A stretch of 7,589 nt of DNA from Alphaproteobacteria bacterium (lineage in GTDB: Bacteria > Pseudomonadota > Alphaproteobacteria > Elsterales > Elsteraceae). Below are positions 1 through 5,306 of this stretch, piece by piece. The DNA is taken from assembly GCA_013297545.1 (NCBI GenBank), contig JAAFHH010000135.1, forward strand, positions 1 through 7,589, written 5' to 3'. The notes under the pieces are model-generated. The model was given only the letters and a program-made list of their open reading frames with translations. It made no database searches and was not told the origin of the DNA. Each line of letters opens with the position of its first letter. Position 1 is the stretch's first letter. The translations under genes were made by a program, and so were the position numbers.

Positions 1-542
1 AGGATCGCCTGACCGTCGAGTTGGTCGCGGAGAAGCCCGGCTTCATCGGCTCGGCGATCATCGCTGGCAAGGCGACCGATGTGATCGACACCGGCTACTA
101 CCTGACCCAAGCCTACGGCGACTGGTTCATGACCGGCGGCCCGAAGCTGACCGGTCCGCGCGTCAAGCGCCGGGTGCTGCTGGTCGACGACAGCGCGTTC
201 TTCCGCAACCTGTTGTCGCCGCTGTTGTCGGTCAACGGCTTCGACGTGACGAGCTGTGCGTCGGCCGATGAGGCGATGACCTTGTGCGAAGCCGGCGAGG
301 CGTTCGATGCCATCGTCAGCGACATCGAAATGCCCGGCATGTCCGGCTTCGAGTTCGCTGAGGCGGTGCGGCGCTCTGCCAAATGGGCGGACGTGCCGAT
401 GGTGGCGATGACCAGCCACACCGGTGCCGAGGATGTTGAGCGCGGCCGCCAGGTCGGGTTCACGGACTATGTCGCGAAGTCGGACCGCGACGGTTTGATT
501 GCCACCTTGACCGAGACCCTCAACATGCGAGGTGCCCAGTGA
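1..542 (+). CDS. cheA: Chemotaxis histidine kinase CheA with fused C-terminal receiver domain (3' end only)
   Basis: This is the C-terminal 179 codons of a gene that enters from the left; the frame is open from base 3, so the TTG at 21 is not a start. The first ~42 residues, including GKATDVIDTGYYL, look like the end of the CheW-like P5 domain that docks CheA to CheW and receptors. A short linker leads to a complete receiver domain (about bases 168-530). It has the acidic pair VDDS (183-194), the phospho-acceptor Asp in SDIEMPG (Asp codon 321-323), a Thr in AMTS and the conserved Lys at 477-479. That Lys is followed by Ser instead of the usual Pro. CheA autophosphorylates on a His in response to receptors and passes the phosphate to CheY and CheB. 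A fused receiver is usually read as an internal phosphate sink or modulator. The kinase, dimerisation and Hpt domains lie outside the window. The stop overlaps cheW. Confidence 0.93.
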   Translation, partial: DRLTVELVAEKPGFIGSAIIAGKATDVIDTGYYLTQAYGDWFMTGGPKLTGPRVKRRVLLVDDSAFFRNLLSPLLSVNGFDVTSCASADEAMTLCEAGEAFDAIVSDIEMPGMSGFEFAEAVRRSAKWADVPMVAMTSHTGAEDVERGRQVGFTDYVAKSDRDGLIATLTETLNMRGAQ

Positions 543-1036
543 GCGAACTCGTCCCCGCGAGCAAGAGCCGCGCGCTCGGCAAAGCCGGTGCGTCGGAAGA
601 AAGCCGCCAGTTCGTCTCGATCTTTATCGCGGATCAGATGTTCGGCATCCCGGTGCTGCTGGTGCACGATGTGCTGGGTCCCCAGCGCATCACGCGCATC
701 CCGCTGGCGCCGCCGGAAGTCGCGGGCTCACTCAACCTGCGCGGTCGGATCGTGACGGCAGTCGACGTCCGCACCCGGCTTGGGTTGGAGATGCGGCCAC
801 GCGATGTCGAGGGTATGAGCGTGGTGGTCGAGCATTTGGGCGAGTTCTACTCGCTCATGGTCGACACCGTGGGCGAAGTGCTGACCCTGTCGGCCGGCGA
901 CTTTGAACGCAATCCAGCCACTCTCGATCAGCGCTGGCGCGACGTCAGCCAGGGTATCTTCCGCTTGGACCAGGAACTGCTGGTCGTGCTGGACGTCGAC
1001 CGGTTGCTGGAATTCACCCGCGTCGAAGCCGCCTAA
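539..1036 (+). CDS. cheW: Chemotaxis coupling protein CheW
   Basis: This 165-residue cytoplasmic adaptor links CheA to chemoreceptors in signalling arrays. After a ~20-residue polar N-terminal tail, the CheW fold spans about residues 23-160. The diagnostic segment is residues 62-81, with the NLRGRIV strand turn at 66-72 and the following DVRTRLGL. The conserved Arg of NLRG (R68) matches the receptor/CheA-binding region of the family. Later strands (MSVVVEHLGEFYSLMVDTVGEV, ILRLD-like GIFRLDQELLVVLDVDRLL) complete the double beta-barrel. The start is GTG at 539 in a GTGA overlap with the cheA stop, with GAGGTG four bases upstream (529-534); this gives the expected family length. Coupled translation with cheA would keep the two partners in ratio. 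Nothing looks truncated or unusual. Confidence 0.95.
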   Translation: MSELVPASKSRALGKAGASEESRQFVSIFIADQMFGIPVLLVHDVLGPQRITRIPLAPPEVAGSLNLRGRIVTAVDVRTRLGLEMRPRDVEGMSVVVEHLGEFYSLMVDTVGEVLTLSAGDFERNPATLDQRWRDVSQGIFRLDQELLVVLDVDRLLEFTRVEAA

Positions 1037-1145
1037 ACACCGTGATCGCGGGCTGGCGGTGGCGCGGGATCGCGGTATGATCCCGAACGCGACCGTCACC
1101 CGCCACTGGACCGGTTGTATCTGAAACGTAGGAGCGCGCTGTCGC
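1037..1145 (+). promoter_or_regulatory. cheW-cheY gap with candidate internal promoter and palindrome
   Basis: This is the only real gap inside the che operon (109 bp). TATGAT at 1076-1081 matches the sigma-70 -10 consensus at five of six bases. CTGGCG at 1053-1058 lies 17 bp upstream but matches only three of six -35 bases. A perfect 7-bp inverted repeat, CGGGATC (1065-1071) and GATCCCG (1079-1085) around a 7-nt spacer, overlaps the -10 box. GATCGCGG also occurs twice as a direct repeat (1044-1051 and 1068-1075). The palindrome could be an operator, an mRNA hairpin protecting or attenuating the downstream message, or chance. There is no T-run after it, so an intrinsic terminator is unlikely. 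The promoter reading is inference. Confidence 0.35.
1129..1134 (+). promoter_or_regulatory. Ribosome binding site of cheY
   Basis: TAGGAG lies 11 bases before the ATG at 1146. It is the clearest Shine-Dalgarno in the che operon, consistent with cheY being the one gene here not translated by overlap with its neighbour. Confidence 0.7.
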
Positions 1146-1511
1146 ATGAAATCCTGTCTGATCGTCGATGACAGCCGCGTTGTGCGCATGGTCGCGCGCA
1201 AGATCCTGGTCGATCTGGGCTTTCACACTGTGGAAGCCGAAGATGGTCGCAAGGCGCTGGATATCTGCCTTAAGACCCTGCCGGACGCCGTGCTGCTGGA
1301 CTGGAACATGCCGGTCATGAACGGCATCGAGTTCCTGCGCGAACTGCGCAAGCTGGAGGGCGGGGATCAGCCGAAGGTGGTGTTCTGCACCACCGAAAAC
1401 GATCTCGCGCACATCCAAGAGGCGATGTCGGCCGGTGCTGACGAATACATCATGAAGCCGTTCGATGCGGAGATCATCCAGAGCAAGTTCACTCAGGTGG
1501 GCCTGATCTGA
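1146..1511 (+). CDS. cheY: Chemotaxis response regulator CheY (single receiver domain)
   Basis: This 121-residue stand-alone receiver domain has no output domain, the length and layout of CheY. Visible active-site residues are the acidic pair D8-D9 (IVDDSR), phospho-acceptor D52 (LLDWNMP), T82 in the CTT segment and K104 in MKPF. Y101 sits at the place of the aromatic switch residue of enteric CheY. Phosphorylated by CheA, CheY would carry the signal to the flagellar motor switch or, as reported for the Azospirillum Che1 pathway, influence swimming speed. The start has a good TAGGAG site 11 bases upstream. The stop TGA shares its final A with the cheB ATG (TGATG). Placement between cheW and cheB supports CheY over a generic receiver. 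No cheZ phosphatase gene is visible, which is common in alphaproteobacteria. Confidence 0.93.
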   Translation: MKSCLIVDDSRVVRMVARKILVDLGFHTVEAEDGRKALDICLKTLPDAVLLDWNMPVMNGIEFLRELRKLEGGDQPKVVFCTTENDLAHIQEAMSAGADEYIMKPFDAEIIQSKFTQVGLI

Positions 1512-2692
1512 TGCCGGCAGAGGGCACGAGCCAGCCCCCCGTGGCGGCGGGCGGCGTGATCCGCATTATGCTGGTGGATGACAGCGCGGTGATCCGTGGG
1601 TTGTTCACTCGTGCGCTCGAGAGTGATCCTGAACTGCAGGTCGTGACTTCGGTTGGTGACGGCAAGCAGGCGCTGTCGGCGCTGAAGCGCCAGCCGATTG
1701 ATGTGGTCGTGCTCGACATCGAAATGCCGGTGATGGACGGGCTGACGGCCTTGCCGCTGCTGCTGGAAGCGCAACCGGGCCTGATCGTCATCATGGCCTC
1801 GACCTTGACGCGCCGGAACGCGGATGTGTCGCTGCGCGCCCTCCAGGCCGGTGCGAAGGACTACATCCCGAAGCCGACCTCAACCTCCGAAATCACCAAT
1901 GCAGACAGCTTCAAGCGTGAGCTGATCGACAAGATCAAGGCGTTGGCCGGTCCGCGCCGCAGCCCGCGCCAGGACACACCGGGCATCGCATCGCGCCGGG
2001 CGGCAGCCGATCCGAACGACCGGCCGGCACCGGTCGAAAAGACACCGGCTTCGCTGCGCGCCTTCAAGAATGCCGTCGTCACCTTGCGGCCAGTCGTGCA
2101 CGAGGTGCCGGATGTCATCGCGATCGGCTCCTCCACCGGTGGGCCGCAAGCGCTGTTCCAGGTGCTGGGCGATTGGCCGGAACGGTTGCAGCAACCGATC
2201 CTGATCACCCAGCACATGCCCGCCACCTTCACCACTATCCTGGCCGAGCATCTGGCGCGCGTCTCTAAGCGCGCCTGTGCGGAGGGCAAGGACGGCGAAA
2301 CCGTGCAGCGTGGCCGGATCTATGTCGCACCGGGCGACTTCCACATGACCGTGGAAGGTGCGCCGGGTAAGGACAAGATCATTCGCCTGTCGAAGACGCC
2401 GCCGGAAAACTTCTGCCGCCCGGCGGTCGATCCGATGCTGCGCTCGATGGTGCAGGGCTATGGCGCGCGCAAGGTGCTGTGCGCGATCCTGACCGGGATG
2501 GGCCAAGACGGCTTGCGCGGCGCGGAAATCCTGGTGGACCAGGGTGGCATGGTGATTGCTCAAGATGAGGCAAGCTCCGTGGTCTGGGGCATGCCGGGGG
2601 CGGTTGCCACGGCCGGTCTGTGCAGCGCCGTGGTGCCGATCGCCGAGCTTGGGGCTCTGCTGCAACGCTTTGCGCTGGGAGGTCGGGGATGA
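1511..2692 (+). CDS. cheB: Chemoreceptor glutamate methylesterase / glutamine deamidase CheB
   Basis: This 393-residue two-domain protein removes methyl groups from receptor glutamates, and often deamidates receptor glutamines, when phosphorylated by CheA. The N-terminal receiver (about 17-135) has D23-D24, phospho-acceptor D69 (VLDIEMPVMDG), S97 and K121 (PKP). A variable charged, Pro-rich linker follows (about 147-200). The C-terminal esterase domain (about 201-388) shows the full catalytic triad by motif: S208 in GSSTGG, H235 in QHMP and D333 in GMGQDG. Family landmarks IYVAPGD (270-276) and RPAVDP (303-308) are intact. The ATG overlaps the cheY stop by one base, with AGGTGG 10 bases upstream. 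A GTG at 1556 just before the receiver is a possible alternative start. The stop overlaps the cheR start, so the opposing adaptation enzymes are coupled. Confidence 0.96.
   Translation: MPAEGTSQPPVAAGGVIRIMLVDDSAVIRGLFTRALESDPELQVVTSVGDGKQALSALKRQPIDVVVLDIEMPVMDGLTALPLLLEAQPGLIVIMASTLTRRNADVSLRALQAGAKDYIPKPTSTSEITNADSFKRELIDKIKALAGPRRSPRQDTPGIASRRAAADPNDRPAPVEKTPASLRAFKNAVVTLRPVVHEVPDVIAIGSSTGGPQALFQVLGDWPERLQQPILITQHMPATFTTILAEHLARVSKRACAEGKDGETVQRGRIYVAPGDFHMTVEGAPGKDKIIRLSKTPPENFCRPAVDPMLRSMVQGYGARKVLCAILTGMGQDGLRGAEILVDQGGMVIAQDEASSVVWGMPGAVATAGLCSAVVPIAELGALLQRFALGGRG
2677..2682 (+). promoter_or_regulatory. Ribosome binding site that fixes the cheR start
   Basis: GGGAGG lies inside the end of cheB, six bases before the ATG at 2689. 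Together with the ATGA overlap it decides the cheR start against the in-frame upstream start at 2620. Confidence 0.75.
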
Positions 2693-3510
2693 AGCCGGAA
2701 GACTTCGACCTATTGTCCAAGCTGGTGCGCGAACGCTCTGGACTGGTGCTGACCCCGGACAAATCCTACCTACTCGAAAGCCGGCTGATGCCGGTCGCCC
2801 GCAAGGTTGGCGTGAAGGCCTTGGATGATTTGGTGGTGCGCTTGCGCGGTAAGGCTGACGCGAGCCTCGAACGGCTGATCGTCGACGCGATGACCACCAA
2901 CGAGACCCTGTTCTTCCGCGACACCAAGCCGTTCGAACAGCTGCGCCGGTTGATCCTGCCGGGCTTTCTCGAACGCCGGGCGGCGAAAAAACACATCCGC
3001 ATCTGGTGTGCGGCGGCGTCGACGGGGCAAGAGCCCTATTCGCTCGCCATGTGCATCAAGGAAGAAGCGGACAAGTTGAAGGGCTGGCGCGTCGAAATCG
3101 TCGGCACCGACATCAACATCGAAGTGATCGAGCGCGCCAAGGCTGGCGTCTACAGCCAGTTCGAAGTCCAGCGCGGCCTGCCAATCCAGATGCTGGTGAA
3201 GTACTTCAAGCAGATTGATGGCGACAAATGGCAGCTCGGTAACGAAATCCGCGAGATGGTGAAGTACAGCGAGTTCAACTTGCTGGCGGATATGAAGCCA
3301 CTCGGCCAGTTCGACATCGTGTTCTGCCGCAACGTGCTGATCTATTTCGACCAACCGACCAAGTCGAAGGTGCTGGACCGGATCGCCGATCAGCTGGCGG
3401 AGGACGGCACGCTCTACCTCGGCGGGGCAGAAACCGTGCTCGGCGTCACCGACCGGTTCGAGCCCGTCCCAGGCGAACGCGGGCTCTACCGGCCGGTGAA
3501 GAAGAAGTAG
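2689..3510 (+). CDS. cheR: Chemoreceptor glutamate methyltransferase CheR
   Basis: This 273-residue cytoplasmic enzyme transfers methyl groups from S-adenosylmethionine to receptor glutamates, opposing CheB in adaptation. The N-terminal helical domain (about 1-75) leads into the hallmark TTNETLFFRD (69-78). The SAM-binding fold follows, with WCAAASTGQEPYSLAM (106-121), where Q114 stands in the often acidic STGEEPYS motif, then GTDIN (139-143) and CRNVLIYF (213-220). The small beta-subdomain around 160-185 is present. The length fits a plain CheR; there is no C-terminal TPR extension. The start at 2689 gives an ATGA overlap with cheB and a strong GGGAGG site; the frame stays open to 2620 but those extra residues lie inside cheB. 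It is the last gene of the operon: a gene on the opposite strand begins 6 bp later. Confidence 0.95.
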   Translation: MKPEDFDLLSKLVRERSGLVLTPDKSYLLESRLMPVARKVGVKALDDLVVRLRGKADASLERLIVDAMTTNETLFFRDTKPFEQLRRLILPGFLERRAAKKHIRIWCAAASTGQEPYSLAMCIKEEADKLKGWRVEIVGTDINIEVIERAKAGVYSQFEVQRGLPIQMLVKYFKQIDGDKWQLGNEIREMVKYSEFNLLADMKPLGQFDIVFCRNVLIYFDQPTKSKVLDRIADQLAEDGTLYLGGAETVLGVTDRFEPVPGERGLYRPVKKK

Positions 3511-3516
3511 GCAGTC

Positions 3517-4551
3517 CTATCCCGCCAGCACGGTGCGCACGACTTGCACTGCCTTGCGGCAGTCCTCGGTGCTGACATCGTGGTGCGTCACCATCCGGCA
3601 GCGGCTGGCATCGAACGCCCCGAACGCGACACCTTGGGCGCGGCACTCGGTCGCCAGTCGATCGGCGGTCCAGCCGTCTTTCCGCAGATGGAAGAAGACG
3701 AGGTTGGTCTCGACGGTGGTCGGATCGATCGTGATGCCGGGGATCTCCGCCAATCCTCGCGCCAGAATTTGCGCGTTCGCGTGATCTTCCGCTAGGCGCT
3801 CGACATGGTGGTCAAGCGCGTAGACTGCCGCTGCGGCCACGATGCCGGCTTGGCGCATGGCGCCGCCAAAGCGCTGCTTCAAGCGCCAGGCATCGTGGAT
3901 AAAGTCCTTCGATCCAGCGAGCGAGGCGCCGATCGGTGCTCCCAGCCCCTTGGAATAATCGATCCACGCGCTGTCGCACGGTGCGGCAAAGCGAGCAGGG
4001 GAGATGCCGGATTTCACTACAGCGTTCATCAGCCGCGCACCATCCATGTGGACCGCAAGGCCATGACTGTGGGCGAGGGCGGCCACCGCTTCCACCCGAT
4101 CGAGCGCCCACACCCGCCCGCCGCCGGAGTTGGAAGTCTGCTCGATCACCAACAGCTTAGAGCGCGGCATACCGCGGTTGATCGGCCGGATCGCGGCGGC
4201 GACCTGGTCAACGGTGAGAATCCCATCGGGCTGATCGATGCCCCACGTCTGCGCACCGGCCAAGTGTCCAGCGCCACCGGCTTCCCAGACGATGACGTGG
4301 GCGTCGCGGTGCGCGATCAGCTCATCACCCGGCCGGCAGTGCAGCGCCATCGCGATCTGGTTGCACATGGTGCCGGAGGGCAAAAACACCGACGCTTCCT
4401 TGCCCAGCAAATCCGCGACCCGCTCGTTCAGCGCGTTGACCGTCGGGTCCTCGCCCGCCTGTTCGTCGCCCACATCAGCGTTCGCAATCGCTTGGCGCAT
4501 CGCCGCCGTCGGCTTGGTGCGGGTGTCGGAACTGAGTTCGATCAAAGCCAT
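3517..4551 (-). CDS. ltaE: Low-specificity L-threonine aldolase (PLP, fold type I)
   Basis: This 344-residue PLP enzyme is predicted to cleave L-threonine or L-allo-threonine to glycine and acetaldehyde in the cytoplasm. Visible landmarks: SSDTRTKPT near the N terminus (7-15), DVGDEQAGEDPTVNALNER (26-44), the cofactor loop LPSGTMCNQ (57-65), H85 in the position of the ring-stacking His, HMDGARLMNA (168-177) with D170 and R173, and the Schiff-base lysine K201 in SKGLGAPIG. The segment normally reading ENTHN is EQTSN here (137-141), so the active-site His is replaced by Ser. The start at 4551 is chosen for its GAGGG four bases upstream and because family similarity begins at once; the frame stays open to 4638 but runs into the divergent gene. 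It is convergent with cheR and unrelated to chemotaxis. A related beta-eliminating lyase or aldolase of different substrate preference is possible. Confidence 0.88.
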   Translation of the reverse strand: MALIELSSDTRTKPTAAMRQAIANADVGDEQAGEDPTVNALNERVADLLGKEASVFLPSGTMCNQIAMALHCRPGDELIAHRDAHVIVWEAGGAGHLAGAQTWGIDQPDGILTVDQVAAAIRPINRGMPRSKLLVIEQTSNSGGGRVWALDRVEAVAALAHSHGLAVHMDGARLMNAVVKSGISPARFAAPCDSAWIDYSKGLGAPIGASLAGSKDFIHDAWRLKQRFGGAMRQAGIVAAAAVYALDHHVERLAEDHANAQILARGLAEIPGITIDPTTVETNLVFFHLRKDGWTADRLATECRAQGVAFGAFDASRCRMVTHHDVSTEDCRKAVQVVRTVLAG

Positions 4552-4630
4552 GGTGCCCTCGCGGTGTTTTCCCGATCTTGGCGGCAGGGGGCAAGGCGCG
4601 CTACGCCTGTCTAACGGGAGGGCACTGGGT
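4552..4630. promoter_or_regulatory. Divergent spacer between threonine aldolase and maleylacetoacetate isomerase
   Basis: This 79-bp region must supply 5' signals for both divergent genes. For the rightward gene, TTGGCG (4578-4583) and TACGCC (4602-4607), 18 bp apart, form a weak sigma-70-like candidate in a GCTAC context common in alphaproteobacterial -10 boxes. GGGAGGG (4616-4622) is a strong ribosome binding site eight bases before the ATG at 4631. For the leftward gene only a GAGGG site (4560-4556) is clear; I see no convincing -10/-35 pair for it. Confidence 0.35.
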
Positions 4631-5275
4631 ATGCGCACGCTTCATGGATACTTTCGCTCATCAGCCGCGTTTCGGGTGCGGATCGCGCTGGCGCTCAAAG
4701 GCCTCGACTACCAGCAGACCTTCATCCACCTGCGCCGGGGCGAGCAGAAGTCCGACGCCTACCGCGCACTCAACCCGATGCAGCTGCTGCCGACCCTGGT
4801 CGATGGCGATCTGGTGCTGACGCAGAGCCCAGCGATCCTCGAATATCTGGAAGAGGCCTATCCCACCCCGGCATTGCTGCCCGCCGACACGGCCGGGCGC
4901 GCACGGGTGCGCGCGCTCATGAACGTCGTCGCCTGCGACATCCACCCGGTCGACAATCTGCGGATCTTGCAATACCTCGGCACCGAGCTCGCCCAGACGC
5001 CGGCGGCGGTGGAGACTTGGTACAATCACTGGATCGCGCTTGGTTTCACGGCGTTGGAGGCGATGCTGGTGGCAGGCCCCAACGGCCGCTTTGCCCATGG
5101 GGACGCGGTCACGCTCGCCGATGTCATGCTGGTGCCCCAGGTGATGAATGCCCGGCGCTACGGCAGTTTTGATTTCGCCCCCTACCCGCGCTTGATGGGG
5201 GTGTTTGCAGCTGCGATGGCGCTGCCGGCCTTCGATTTGACGCAGCCATCGAAACAACCGGATGCGGAGGCGTGA
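4631..5275 (+). CDS. maiA: Maleylacetoacetate isomerase (zeta-class glutathione S-transferase)
   Basis: This 214-residue glutathione-dependent enzyme is predicted to isomerise 4-maleylacetoacetate to 4-fumarylacetoacetate, the penultimate step of tyrosine/homogentisate degradation. The N-terminal thioredoxin-like domain starts with YFRSSAAFRVRIALALKGL (7-25). S10-S11 match the catalytic Ser pair, but the Cys of the eukaryotic Ser-Ser-Cys motif is Ala (A12), as I recall for many bacterial homologues. NPMQLLPTL (48-56) holds the cis-Pro, and QSPAILEYLEE (65-75) is the glutathione site. The helical C-terminal domain has the family signatures ACDIHPVDNLRILQYL (101-116) and TLADVMLVPQVMNARRY (161-177). 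The start is ATG 4631, with GGGAGGG eight bases upstream. The partner genes (homogentisate dioxygenase, fumarylacetoacetase) are not in the window. Maleylpyruvate isomerase is a less likely alternative. Confidence 0.92.
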   Translation: MRTLHGYFRSSAAFRVRIALALKGLDYQQTFIHLRRGEQKSDAYRALNPMQLLPTLVDGDLVLTQSPAILEYLEEAYPTPALLPADTAGRARVRALMNVVACDIHPVDNLRILQYLGTELAQTPAAVETWYNHWIALGFTALEAMLVAGPNGRFAHGDAVTLADVMLVPQVMNARRYGSFDFAPYPRLMGVFAAAMALPAFDLTQPSKQPDAEA

Positions 5276-5300
5276 CAGCCTTCGCGCCCATCGCTAGGGT
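5272..5300 (+). promoter_or_regulatory. Candidate promoter of the AsmA-family gene, possibly leaderless
   Basis: GTGACA (5272-5277, five of six matches to TTGACA) is followed after exactly 17 bp by TAGGGT (5295-5300) in a GCTAGGGT context, a -10 form frequent in alphaproteobacteria. Six bases separate the -10 box from the ATG at 5307, so initiation at the usual distance would fall on or next to the A of the start codon. The -35 box overlaps the isomerase stop codon. No other good Shine-Dalgarno is present. TAGGGT could instead be read as a weak ribosome binding site. Confidence 0.5.
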
Positions 5301-5306
5301 CCGGCC

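Noticed and set aside
21..23. TTG at 21 as a start codon for a separate receiver protein
   Set aside because: The frame is open to the left edge and the residues before the receiver match the end of a CheA P5 domain, so this is the 3' end of a longer gene.
532..906. Plus-strand frame of 124 codons overlapping cheW
   Set aside because: It is out of frame with cheW, very rich in Arg, Gly and Ala, and has no domain signal; the CheW frame explains the sequence.
1065..1085. Intrinsic terminator between cheW and cheY
   Set aside because: The 7-bp stem is not followed by a T-run, and the downstream genes clearly belong to the same pathway.
2620..2688. Upstream in-frame start for cheR at 2620
   Set aside because: It would lie 69 bases inside cheB and add residues with no CheR similarity; ATG 2689 has GGGAGG six bases upstream and the same overlap style as its neighbours.
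3805..4614. Plus-strand frame of 269 codons opposite threonine aldolase
   Set aside because: The opposite strand carries the full set of PLP-enzyme motifs; this frame has no recognisable domain and no ribosome binding site that I can see.
4238..4630. N-terminal extension of the isomerase frame back to 4238
   Set aside because: The upstream part is antisense to threonine aldolase; glutathione transferase similarity begins at 4631 directly after a strong ribosome binding site.
4552..4638. N-terminal extension of threonine aldolase to 4638
   Set aside because: The extra 29 residues are low-complexity, would overlap the start of the divergent isomerase gene, and the ATG at 4551 has its own GAGGG site.
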